In this document: positions 35,466-47,700 of the stretch, piece after piece | How positions within the stretch are numbered: the first letter of the stretch is position 1 | Layout of the letters: every line of letters begins with the position of its first letter | Origin: Gordionus sp. m RMFG-2023 | Taxonomy: Eukaryota > Nematomorpha > Gordioida > Chordodea > Parachordodidae | Reading direction: 5' to 3' | Length of the DNA: 64,000 nucleotides | Assembly: GCF_954871325.1 (NCBI RefSeq) | Contig: NC_088776.1 | Location: 23,670,508 to 23,734,507, forward strand | The notes under the pieces: model-generated | Told to the model about the DNA's origin: nothing | Databases searched by the model: none | What the model saw: only the letters and a program-made list of their open reading frames with translations | Program-made: the position numbers and the translations under genes

Positions 35466-36070
35466 ATGTTTGGGATTGAAATTTTTAAACGTAGAGTAGT
35501 TTCTAGAGAGTCCAATCGCTTAAATATTGATGCATCTACGAGTGAGAATTTTTATAAAATAAATATTTTTATTCCCCTTATTGATACCTTTTTATTTCAA
35601 TTAAAGGAAAGATTTATTAGTCACAATTTTATTTTAAACAGCTTTTATTTTCTTTTGCCGGTTGAGTCTATATACACTTGAAACGCGAGAGGATATTAAG
35701 AAATACTCAGAGTTTTATTCTGATTATTTATCAAGATCGTATGATAAGTTACTTCGTGATGTCGAATTTTGGTATAAAAATCTTGACAGAATAGAGTACT
35801 CTTTGAGACCAAAAATGCTTTGCAGGTTCTTTCTATCTGTAATTGCATTTTAGATTTCCTGTCTAATATCAAAAGATTGCTTTTTATTTTAGCTACCTTA
35901 CCGATTAGTACCTGCACTAATGAAAGGTCTTTTTCAACTTTGAACAGGTTCAAAATCTATTTAAAATAGCACCGGTGAAAACCGTTTAAATGGATTAGCC
36001 ATATTAAATATTTATAAGGAGAATATTCTAGATAAAAATTTGATTCTAGATGAATTAGCCAAATCTTAGA
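35466..36070 (+). pseudogene. hAT transposase C-terminal half, broken
   Basis: An open frame from 35466 reads RRVVSRESNRLN and INIFIPLIDTFLFQLKERF, matching the ZMYM1-like/DUF4371 class of hAT transposases (the family has R-Q-x-x-R-x-N and Y-x-x-x-IFIP-x-LD-x-F). A second frame continues with W-Y-K-N-L. The hATC block near 35899-35960 reads LPISTCTNERSFSTLNRFKI, then a stop, then NGLAILNIYKENILDKNLI. At least two frame changes and two stops are present, and the N-terminal half is missing or displaced by the nested insertion. It is dead. Confidence 0.8.
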
Positions 36071-37378
36071 GAAAAGTAGGCCTCTCTTTATAAATTCAAA
36101 TCATAAAATTGCAATATGATTATAATATGTTCTTAGTCATAAAATTTTTATATACAAAAATTAATTATAATGAATTCTAAGTCATAATATTTACATATTT
36201 TTATTTATACTATTTTTGTATTAATTATAATTGTTGAATTATATATTTTTGAATACCGTTCAAGAATTACTTATATTTTATTGTAATTATATTTTTTTAA
36301 AATATCTGTATAAAATTTATACATTTTGAAATTTATTTTATTGTATATTATCATTAAAATAAATACATAGTTAAATAAAGGGGTGTTATTTATAAAAGTA
36401 TTTTAAATAAATAAAATCTAAATGAAATTCTCTGCAAAATTTTGTTATATGCAAAAATTTATTAAAATATTTTTTTTTATCATAGAATAAGATATATTGA
36501 GTGATCATAAAAAAAAAATAGGAGGTTTGGGGGGGGGGGGGCGATTATTTTTTCTTTCTAAACAGAATAATTAATTTACAAGTGACTAAACATTGATAAA
36601 TTTTCAGAATAATGCTTTCAATCGCTTATTAATCGTAAATCAAAATTTTGTTACTAATATTTTTTTTCATTTATACTGACTCTTATAGTGGTTAGACACT
36701 AACAAAATATTTGTAAATTCTTAAAATGAGGATTGGGAGCGAAGCCCTCCAAAAAAAATTTAAACCCCCCCCCCCTTGGATTAATCCTGACTACACCACT
36801 GTAAATACTCACTTTCTCAAATTATAAATGAGTGTTAAAACTTTGCCATAAAATTTAATTTATATATAGATAATTATATATTTTAATAAAAATTAAAATA
36901 CTGTCATATAAAAATCTTTTGAATTATTACATCAAAAATTTTTTTAAGACTGTGTCCTAAGGGTTTGGAAAAAACCTAAAAATTTATACTTCGCGAATTA
37001 ATAAAATTATGAAACATGTCCAAAATCTTCCATTATTTTTTTTTATAAAAAAACACAAAAAACATAACCAAAAATCCAAATAATACGAAAAAAAATATAA
37101 CCAAATAAAATGAAAAAATAACGAGAATAAAATAAGAAAAATAACTTAATTGAATTCTCTTTGCTTTTGGGGGATAAACGCGTAAAATTAGATTTTCATC
37201 CACTTTGATATTATATTTATCCATGCAAATCAAATCCAATGTTTTTGATATATATTTTACCTAATTAATTTCTTCCACTGAAAGCATCATCAGTTATCGT
37301 TATTTTGGTAGCAAAAATGTTGAAATTTAAGGGAGCATATATTTTTATGTTTACTTCAAAGATTTAATAAATAAAAGT

Positions 37379-37463
37379 TGTAAATTTTTTAACCCGCCTG
37401 CCCGCCCACTTATATTGGGCGGCCATGGGCGGGCTGGCTAAAAACCCACGCAATGCAGACCTT
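37379..37463. mobile_element. GGGCGGG-type element fragment
   Basis: CCCGCCTGCCCGCCC blocks are followed by the inverted end GCAATGCAGACCT, as in the element at 30139-33315. Only one end remains. Confidence 0.65.
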
Positions 37464-37899
37464 AAGTAAGTAAGCAATATTAAATCATAAATGAAATGTT
37501 TGAAATAGATAGCCATAGCCTCCACGCCAAAATAAACAACTACAGATGGGAAGATGTGGCTGTTACAGAGAAGAGCATTACCTAATGACATAACAAAATA
37601 TTTAAATCTTAAAATAACGAGTTTTTATATAATTTAAGCAAGATTTTGGGCTACTTAATTTAGTATAAGTTTACTATTTATAAACAATTAATTTAAATTA
37701 CTTTTTTTTATTTATTATTAATGGTTTCACTTTTTACTTAAATATCTTACTTGACTAGAGGGTATATTTCAAATGGATATCTTACTATACTTTGATGAAA
37801 ATGACAATAAAAGGATTTATCAAAGCTGTCAATATTATCTAGAAAAATATTGGAAATTCCAGAAACTCGGGTTCTTCTGAACGAGAAATTAGTAATGGT

Positions 37900-38320
37900 G
37901 GAAGGTTTTTAGTAGTGGTTAAACGGCTCACCCTTCCTATACTCAACTTGCAATTTAAATCCCTTCCAACAATTACAGAATAAATATTTTAGAAAAATAC
38001 GATACTCTTAACTGCAAAATTCTATATTGTAAAAGTCCACTTTATTCAATAATAGATCATAAACTATTTAATAATATAAACAGTCATCAAATGTAATAAT
38101 AATGTCAAAACTATATAAAATATGAATTGATTCCAGCTTCCATGTCTTCTCCATCCCAAGAGGCACACAAAGGCACATCCATTGTTTTTCCACGCAACCC
38201 CATCTGATCACTCCTTTCAACTCCCCATCCCCAAGAAAAAATTAATTGTTCATGTCAGAAAAATTGACTGACATTTAGTATATTATATTAAATTTATTTC
38301 TTCTTTTTTCTAACTGCTAC
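37900..38320. repeat. Second copy of the repeat found at 34800-35145
   Basis: Over at least 200 bases it matches the interior of the nested element. Shared segments include CACAAAGG, CTCCTTTCAACTCC, CATCCCCAAG and TGACTGACATTTAGTATATT. It ends just left of the pogo element. Confidence 0.75.
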
Positions 38321-38385
38321 AACAATATTGTAAATGAATTAGTTAATAAATGAAAACATGCAATATTTACTGGCAAATATAAATA

Positions 38386-41300
38386 CAGTCAAAACCGTTT
38401 AATTGCATATCGCTTAAGTGCAAAAACTTTTAAATACGAAAAAACCACGCGATTTTGATAATAATTACTATGGTATAATGTTAAATTACATTTATAATTG
38501 CGAATCGGTTAATTGCGAAATATCGGATAATTGCAAAATTTTTCAGGTCCCATTTATATGACAATAACGTTAATTTAATCGGATAAGTGAAAAAATAAAA
38601 AAAATTTATCGAAAAAAATTATTCATCATTTTTTTTATTTAACCTTTTTCCATTCATTCATTCATTTATTACCACGCCAGAAATTAATATAAAAATGGTA
38701 AAAAAAACATTCCATACATTAACCCTGAAGCATAAAAAAGAAATAATTGATAAATTAAATACTACATCAAAAACACAATTAGCATCAAATTACAATTGCC
38801 ACATCTCGACAATCTACCGTTTAATAACGAATAAAGAAAATATATGCTCACAATTTCTAAGGAATAAACCTCCTACAACTAAAAGAGTTAGAATGAGTTG
38901 TTACCCAAAGACAGAAGCAGCTTTATTGATTTGGTTTACCCAAATGCGAAGTAAAAATTGCAGTCTAATAAGCCAGTGATGTTAGAAAAAGTTATATTTT
39001 TTAGCCAAACATTCAATGAAGGTAATTATAAGTTTTTTTAAATAATATATATATATAAATTATAGGCATTCCTACTAGCAGCTGGTTGCAGAGATTTAGG
39101 AAAAGACAGAATATAAATTTTCATAATGTTTGCAATGAAAAGGGGAGTGCAGATATTATTAATGCAAATGAATGGAGCAGAAATACACTCCCATCTCTGA
39201 TTAAAGATTATCAAAGGAGTAATATTTACAATTGTGATGAGACAGGACTATACTACCGAGCATTACCAAAGGGCACAATGGAATTTAGTGGAACTCAACC
39301 ACTGGGCTTCAAACCAGACAAGGAAAAGGTCACAGTTCTATTTATCATAAATGGGGATGGATCTGATAAAAAGTTATATGTTGTAGGGAAATTTAAAAAC
39401 CCTAGGTGCTTTAAAAATAAAAAATTACCAGTAAAATACTACTCCAATAAAATCAGCTGGATGACAACCTCAACTTTTGAAGATATCCTAAAAGAATGGG
39501 ATTCCTTATTAATGAAGAAAATTTTATTGTTTTGTTACAATGCATCTTGTCACAAAGCAAAATTAACATTTAACAATATAAAATTAATTTTTTTACCAGC
39601 AAATATAGCATCATTAATTCAACCTTTGGACATGGGTGCAATTAGATCCTTTAAATGTCATTATAGATAGGGTATCATGAGAAAAATGATAACATTGATG
39701 GAAGGAAATGACACCAGCTCTTTTTATAAAAGATCTACACTCTATGATAGCCTCTATCTTATAAAATTTGCATGGGGTGAGGTGACAAGTACCACAATCA
39801 TAAAATGTTTTATTGAAGCTAAATTTTTTGATAAGTCTATGGCATTTGATTGGGAATCGGAGGATGATATAGCACTAACTGACAACGAAGAAGATGAATT
39901 TGATCCCATATTTGAAGAATATGCGTTACACGATGATGATGCTAGTTGCCATGGAATTTTGGATGATCAGGATATTTGTAATCAGATAAGATTAGAGTTG
40001 GAAAGTTTAATTACTTAAAATTTTAATTAATCTTATTTTTAATAGAAGGTTATGAAAGCTCCGAGAATGACGAAGGGAACCTAGAGATATCTGATCATTT
40101 AATTACAAAAAATCAGGCTCTTAAAGGTTATTATACTTTTCTTGAATATGCTCATGAACATCTAAGGGATCAAGATTCACTAAGAAAGCTAGAGAATATT
40201 GTGGAAAAAGAATTATTTACTCCAGAGTTTAGCCAAACTCTTATCACAAAATATTTTTATTAAATTTTACATTACTTTATAATAATTGTGATCCATGTAT
40301 AATAAAATTAGTTAGAATAAATGTTAACAAAGCATTAATAAACTTTCATTCCAGCATGGTCTGTTAATACATTTACATTTATAATATTAGAATTCATAAG
40401 ATTTGAATAGGCACAGGATTTTAAATCAAATATCATGTGAATGAAAACAAAACACTTAATAAACTTAAATTCTTTTATATTAATCTTTTGTTTCCAGTTT
40501 TTTAGGCAAAATATTTTAAAATTTGGCTTTAATAATAAATTAGAATTTAAAAAGTGATAATATATTTGTGTAAAATTATATTTCAGTAAATTTAATGAAG
40601 GTAAAATGACAAAAGTAGTTAAAATTATTGGAAATAAATATTAGGGTATTGTAAAGGAAAAAATGTTATTATCTTCCACAAAAACTTTTTTTTGCTTTAA
40701 TTCTTACATATCTTAAATAAAAAATGAGATAAAATCAAGTAAACAAATTTAATTTGAAATAATTTTATTCAATAAAAAATAATTTATTAACAACTATAAT
40801 GCTAATACATAAATAATTGCAATCATTTTATAATTAAAAGTCTGGTTTTCTTTGTTCCTTTCTGTCTATAATCATGTCTAGATCTAAGGAAAATATAAAT
40901 GTATATATCACATTACTGTCAAGTGCTTCAGATATTTAAATAATATTTGATTGATTTAAATTAATTGAATACTTTTTATAAAATAATAACTTGATGAATT
41001 GACGATAAAAATATAGGATTATCTTATCTTATCTTGCACGTTGGTCACAGACCTGCCCAAAATGAACGAACGTGAATTATATGAAGGCCTATCCTTCATA
41101 TAATTAAGCCGATTTTTTTCTCAGGATACCTACAAACCTTTACCAAGAAAATAATTTATGAGGAACTAAACCCTCTACCCCGGCCAAGGTTTAGGGCCAG
41201 GCCTGCTAGGATTTTTGGTGGGAAGAAAAAAAAGCTATGATCATATGTTTCAACAAATAAGATAAATTTTTAAAATTTAGTTTTTTTATTCGTTACATAA

Positions 41301-41537
41301 CTTATTCAAATTAAAATATATAGTTGGTTACATTAACTAAAAATTGTATTTATTGCAAAGTTTGATGGCTTATATGATTAAAGTATATATAGATGATAAA
41401 TATCTTTATAAAAAACACAAACTGATTTTTAATAAATAAATTGTTGAATTTTAATCGTATAATTGCGAAAAATCGGATAATTGCGAAATTTTTAAATATT
41501 TCGGCCCCAAGCTTTCGCAATTAAACGGTTTTGACTG
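38386..41537 (+). mobile_element. pogo/Tigger DNA transposon
   Basis: The inverted ends are CAGTCAAAACCGTTTAATTG, flanked by TA on both sides (38384-38385 and 41538-41539) as expected for Tc1/mariner/pogo. Subterminal repeats TAATTGCGAAA and CGGATAATTGC occur near both ends. Full length is 3152 bp with a transposase gene in the left half. The right half (40270-41460) is AT-rich with no second gene. Confidence 0.93.
38695..40263 (+). pseudogene. pogo/Tigger transposase (CENP-B-like HTH plus DDE_1), inactive
   Basis: Exons 38695-39021, 39066-40004 and 40046-40263 join in phase with GT/AG introns of 44 and 41 bp. The N-terminus is a psq/CENP-B type helix-turn-helix (LTLKHKKEIIDKLN, SKTQLASNYN, STIYRL). 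Then comes the second HTH (SSWLQRFRKRQNI). The DDE_1 core has NCDETGLYYRALPKGT (first Asp), a PRCFK-type strand, and LIQPLDMGAIRSFK (last acidic residue). The acidic tail (ESEDDIALTDNEEDEFD) is usual for the family. Damage: a one-base frame change near 38970-38985, a stop just after 39670, and Tyr (TAC 39536-39538) in CYNASCHK where the family has Asp in D-N-x-x-x-H. It is not catalytic as it stands. Confidence 0.9.
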
Positions 41538-41539
41538 TA

Positions 41540-42470
41540 ATTGTGAAATAATAATAATTTTTTTATTATAACAAAGTATAAAGCCATAATTTACAATATA
41601 TTTGGAGGACTAAATTATTATGGGAGGCTGGACTCCCGTTCTTTTAATTACGAAAAATCTTCTAACACTGCCTCCTCAAAGGATAAATGAAGATAAATAA
41701 TCTGTCAATTACTTGGTTTATGAAAACACCGTGTGGAGTTGTCATAATTGAAAGATTTAAGAAAATAAATATGTTTATCATTCACAACCGTTGCGCACAT
41801 AATATTTTTGCCTCCTAAACCTTGCCTACGAATACTTCTTTATGAAAAATACAGGCCTTAATATCTTCTTCATTAAACTTTAAAATTGAAATATTATAAG
41901 TAGCCATAAGAAATGTTTATAATTTTGGAAAAATTACCAATATATTCATGAAAAAATGTATCCCGTTAAAAAATAATATATATAAATGTTTAGCAACGCC
42001 TAAAATTAAATAGATTCATGTGAGACCTAATTCCCTAAACTCCTGAGGGTTTCATTTACAACTAGAGAATCAATTAAATAAAACAAAAAAAAATTAAATC
42101 TAAAGACTTCTGTTATAAAGGATGTTGTGTTTGTGATATAAATTTTATGTCTCTTTCGCTATCATGATGTTTTACAGTTAGCTTATAACGAACTCCATTA
42201 TTAAAGTCAATATTTCAAGATATCATTAAGAATTATTATAGAAATGAAATTTGCACCATATGTTAATGGGAAATATATATAGATTAAAATAAAATGCACC
42301 TAGTTTTGGATTAATAAATACATTAAATTGATTATAATATTTATATTAATTTAATATTTGTTGATCTAAACTTTAAAATATAATATGAATATAATTAACT
42401 TACAATTTTCAAAAGTTAAATTGATATTTAGTTATACTTGCCTAAAACGTATTTACCCTCTAATATGTAT
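41540..42470. other. AT-rich stretch without recognised gene
   Basis: No splice-supported exon, terminal repeat or RNA gene was recognised between the pogo element and the Gypsy debris. Confidence 0.4.
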
Positions 42471-42479
42471 ATAGAGGTG

Positions 42480-43750
42480 CTTTTAGGTAATAGGACATAC
42501 CAGATAAGGACGATAAACTTAAAGTTTACTTGGCTTATTTTGGTATTGAGAGATTAGATGAGTTGGAGAGATATATAATTTCCAAAGAAATTGAGAGAAT
42601 TAAATTTTAAAGATTTTGTAAAAATTGCAATTAAACTATCCAAGAAAATCAATACAATATTTTATAATCGAATTAAGGTTACAAGACGTAGTAGACTGCT
42701 AAAACAAATAATACAATTTCCTAGTAGACTTAGAATTATGTAAACTTTCTAAGTATACAGATATATTAATATTAAAATGTAGGGATGTCAAGCAACACGA
42801 TCAGGAATTGTATAAATAGCGTTATAACTTAGTATATTCTCGGGGATGTCAGACAACACTATCTGAAATTGTAGAAATACCGTTATACTCTTAGCATATT
42901 CCAGAAATCCGTGGAAGGGGTTACATTCGATTTTCAAGACAGTTGATTAGTTTTATTGTTCAGTATTTATTTTTAAATGAGTGGAGGCTTAATTACTGAA
43001 ATCTACCACAGCTGAATCTAACTTGGGGTGTTGGTTTGCAAGATTTGCAACTCCTAGTCAGCAGGTTTCTGATAATGGACCGCAGATTTCGACGGAGCTT
43101 AGAAATTTTTGCAAACCAGAAAATAAATAATCGATGCAATACCATGCTCTCGTAAATCTAATGGACAGGTTGAACGTACTATTAAATAAGTGGAAAATAT
43201 TACGCCTCAAAATATTAGGCCTCAAAAGAGGCGATGAATGAGTCAAGAGAAATAATGAAAGATCAGCTAAGGTAATGTTTGGAAGGAATTTAAAAACTAA
43301 TTTAGATTGGTTGAGATGAGATAAAATCCAATAAATGAGATTAAAGAAAATAAAATAAAGAGTGTGGAATAACATGATAGGAATAAAAAGAAACAAGAAT
43401 CCCAAAAGGAAAAACCAGTTTGAATAAGAAATCAGTTAGAGCTGGTATGGAGAGAAATGTCCATTGTAAAGTGGAATGAATATAGTTCTCATAAGACAAT
43501 GCCTGAATCCAGAGTTTTGAAAGCAAGCTGACCAGTTACAATGGAGAATTGAGTAGGAAATTGAGGGTTCAGAAAAGAAAGTAAAAGAAGTGATGACACA
43601 AGACCTGAATGAGATAGAAAAAAACTATATGGAAAACATATCAGGCTGGGATCAATCAACAATAAACGAACTATTAAGAATAGATTCAACAGCTAGTCTA
43701 AAATCGAAGCAGTCACAGCGCCTACGTCATCCGACCAAACGCTTGATTGT
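42480..43750 (+). mobile_element. Degraded Ty3/Gypsy retrotransposon fragment
   Basis: Plus-strand sequence shows remains of a Gag-like stretch (about 42500-42760) and of an integrase core (about 43050-43200), followed by the region that usually follows integrase. It is badly broken, with many breaks, and is evidently older than the neighbouring LTR element. It has opposite orientation to that element. No LTRs were identified. It is treated as a fossil. Confidence 0.65.
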
Positions 43751-44010
43751 AGAATTATAATTTTTAAATTGTTAAAATATATTAATTAAGTATGGAGATG
43801 TGTTATATATATAATATTGTAATTGTCATTTTACATATGTTTAGCTATTATCTATTCTGTAGTTAGATTTTAATAAACTCCATTATCTTCTGAAGAAAAC
43901 ATAATCCAAAACCTATATTTTAAAATAGAAGTCGTCGTACTGTTATAATATTACCTAGAATGTTCATAGTGGTTTACATGTAAATTTTCAATAAAATATC
44001 ATAAATATTT

Positions 44011-44291
44011 TGTAGAATAACATGAATATGTGCCGGTGAATAATATATATGTTATATTAACTTTATTAAATAAAAAATATATTTTATTAACTCCATTCTT
44101 TTTCTTTTCTAAAGGTATATATACATTTTCTAAAATATAAATTAGAATATAAAACGAAATACAAAAAAGTAAAATAATATATAAAAAAGTAAGGTTACGC
44201 CGTTTATAAAATAAAATTAGATTATAACAAATAACAAAAAATTAGATTATAAAAATATATAATAAGATTAAGAAATTAGAATAACGCAACA
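44011..44291 (-). repeat. 3' LTR of the Ty3/Gypsy element
   Basis: 281 bp, next to the polypurine tract on its right and to the TATTT duplication at 44006-44010. Confidence 0.95.
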
Positions 44292-44306
44292 TTCTCCCTC
44301 TTCTGA
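44292..44306 (-). other. Polypurine tract of the Ty3/Gypsy element
   Basis: Minus-strand AGAAGAGGGAGAA abuts the 3' LTR, the usual position for plus-strand priming. Confidence 0.8.
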
Positions 44307-44712
44307 TAATTTCATCGGAGAAGACACAGAGAGTTTGTTGTCCAAGTGGTTAACCATTTTGGTAATCAAGTTGTATCATAAATCATCATAACGTTGGCTT
44401 GTCCCAATCGTTGGTTTGATCAATTCGATTTTGCACGTTGGTTTGTTTAATCACAAGCTTGATATCCATATCGCAAATTGTCTCCATTAATCATAGCTTG
44501 TTTGATAGTACTCAATTGTTATTATCATTTTTTCCAAAATTGTTATTATCATAAATAAGTTGCGAATAAGAAATAATAGTTCATCATAAGAATAAATGAA
44601 GAATGATAAATCAATAAGATTGTTATATTTTTAGCGTTTTAATTTTTTGCGTTTTAATATAAGCGTTTTAATATTTAATTTAGTTTATGCAATTTAACAT
44701 TTATTTTATATT

Positions 44713-47700
44713 TTAAGTTACATAGTCTTTTAAATAAGCAGGTTTTTTTTTAATTCGCACAGGTCTAAAGATAGGTGTTATATCATTATCAGTAATTTTT
44801 ATATTTTTATCCATACTTCCCTCCTTAAAAGAATCCTTAGAGTCATAGTTAATAATTGTGTTAAAACAGTTTCTAATTCTTATTTGATCTAAATGTCTCC
44901 TCAAAATACCTTTCTCAGTCTTAATTTGGAACATCATATCACTTTCTTTATGTGTGATAATACCTTTGCACCATTTATCATCCCCTTGTATTTTATACCA
45001 AACAAAATCTCCTACATAAAAAGTTCTATTTCGTGGTAAAGTAACGTTTATTTTATTCTCCTTCTCCTCCATCGGTTTTAATAAGTCCCATTTAATTCTA
45101 ATATCTCGATTAAACATTCTCTGTGATGGTGTAACTCCTGTAGTATCATTACGCGTATTTCTATAATTAAGTAAAAATTTGCTAAGTGCGATATCTGGGT
45201 CTATTTTAATATTCCTTTTCATATGTGTTTTGAACGTTCTAACCATGCGTTCAACCTGGCCATTGGATTGCTGGTGATAAGCAGATGTAAGCACATGTTT
45301 AATACCAAAATTGTTGCAAAATTTTTCAAAATCGTTACTCGTAAAGTTAGTGCCGTTATCAGTAACTATAGTTTCAGGTATTCCGTATAGCGAAATAGTT
45401 TTAAAGATTTCTTTTAAAGTAACATCAGTCGTAATATTTTTAACAGGAATAATAATTGGAAATTTGCTGTAGGCATCGACTATTATCAACCAATTTTTTG
45501 TAAAAAACGGACCCGCATAATCTATATGTATCCTTTCAAACGGTTTGGTTGCCGAAACCCATGGTTTTTGAATCTTTATAGGATTATCGTGATATATATT
45601 ACAATCGTCACAACTTTTCACTTCCATAACGATATCATTATTTATACCAGGCCACCACATGTAATCTTTGGCTAAGGATTTGATTTTTTCTGCTCCCAAG
45701 TGACCTTCATGTAATGACTGTAGTATAGTTTTTCTCATATTAGACGGAATTATGATTTTATTGCTTTTGTAAAGACAATCTTTAATTATACTTAATTCCA
45801 ATTCAATGTTTTTATAAATATTATTCATTATAGGTCTGTTGTTATTAATATCATTTATGACTTGTTTTAATTCCGTATCTTTCAAAGTTTCATCACGAAT
45901 TTGATCAAAGTTAATAGGTAAATCCTCATATTCATTTATAATGGTTACATTTTCAATAGTTTCATCACGACATTCTTGTGGTAATCTTGAAAGGCAATCA
46001 GGAACAACATTATATTTACCGGCTTTATACTTTATATTAAAATCATATCCTCCTAATGTAATATTCCACTTCTGGAGTCTTAACGACATGGTGCTATTAT
46101 CCTTAAGACCCTTGGTGAAGATGTGAACTAGAGGCTTATGGTCAGTAATAATTGTAAATTTTGTGCCGATTAAATATTCCTGAAATCTCTTTATGGCAAA
46201 CATTATAGCGAGAGCCTCACGCTCAATATTGGTATAATTCATTTCAGATTTTAATAAAGTTCTCGACTCGAAAGCTATAGGTTTTTCTTTACCATCTTTT
46301 TCAATATGAAATAGTACAGCTCCTAAACCACATTTTGATGCGTCAGTGGCTATCCCTATAGGTAATTCAGGGTTAAAATATGTCAAAGCAGGTGGAAGAC
46401 TAATTAACTTCTTTAGATCATTAAAACTTTTAGAGTGTTCTAGGTTCCAAGCCCATTTTTCTTTGTTGACAATCTTATAAAGAGGATCGGCAATTTCCGC
46501 AAAATTGTTCAAAAATTTTCTATAGTAGCCAGCCATTCCCAATAATGTTGATAATTCAGCAGCTGATTTTGGTTCTGGCATATTAATTATTGCTTCAATT
46601 TTGTCGTGATTAGCATGAATCCCCTTAGCGTCAATATCATGAACCAGGAACATCACTTTGCTTTTAAAGAACACACTTTTATTAAAGTTAGGTATTAGCC
46701 CATACGATGATATCCTATCAAATACTTTTTTTATGTTGTTTAGGTGGGCTTCATCGTTTTTTCCAGTTATAAGTAAATCATCAATATAAAATATAACGTC
46801 ATCAATGTCACCGAAGATTTGATCCATGATCTGTTGAAAAATTGCAGATGAGGTCTTAAGCCCAAAAGGAAGTCTAGTAAATTGGTAATATCCCTTATGC
46901 GTAGATATGGTTAAAATATTTCTGCAACTTTTATCAATTGGAATCTGTAAGAAAGCATTTTTAAAGTCAATTTTCGTAAATTTCTTTCCTTCCGAAAGTT
47001 TAGCAATTAGATCATTAATTCGTGGTAGAGGGTATCTAAAGTCTTCTAGAGCTGGGTTTACAGTATCCTTAAAATCAGCGCAAAGCCTAATGCTCCCATC
47101 ATCTTTGTAGACAGCGGTAACAGGACTTGCCCATCGGACATCATTCACCGGCTCAATAATTTTATCATGTATCCATTTTTTAAGTTCATTACTAACAAGA
47201 TTAATTTTTGAATAAGGAATACGTCTAGGCGGTATAATTTTAGGTTGGGCATCATTTCTTAAATGTAACTTGACACTTGCTTTGTTGATTGGCCCATTAG
47301 TTAATTTCGATTCACACTCTTTAATCAATTTTTTTATTTCATCTTCGTAATTAGTGTCAATATTTGCTATAAATTTATTTAAAATATTTTTGAAAGCATT
47401 GATCCACGTACGTCCCAACAAGGCATTTTTACTTGATTCAACCACTACCGCTTGTAAATGTTTCGAAATACCATCATAAGTCACTTTAACTTGAGTAGTT
47501 CCTATGATTTTGATTAAATTCCCGTCATAAGCAGTGAGTTGTAGCTCAGATTTCTTAAGATCTCTAATACCAATTTTTTTAGCCAGACCATGAGGTATAA
47601 TAGTGTATTTGGATCCAGTGTCCACTTGCTTACAAGTAACAACATCGTTCACTTTTACAGTAGTTATAAATGCGTTATCTTTGTCATTAATCACGTCACC

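Larger units (their letters stand above)
33806..36801 (+). mobile_element. hAT transposon with perfect 8-bp target duplication
   Basis: The ends are CAGTGGCGTAG and, inverted, CAGTGGTGTAG, each followed closely by a G-run. TAAATACT flanks both sides exactly (33798-33805 and 36802-36809). It contains remains of a transposase on the plus strand (35466-36070) and a foreign element at 33983-35252, which itself carries a MITE. CAGTGGCGTAG ends are typical of hAT. Confidence 0.9.
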
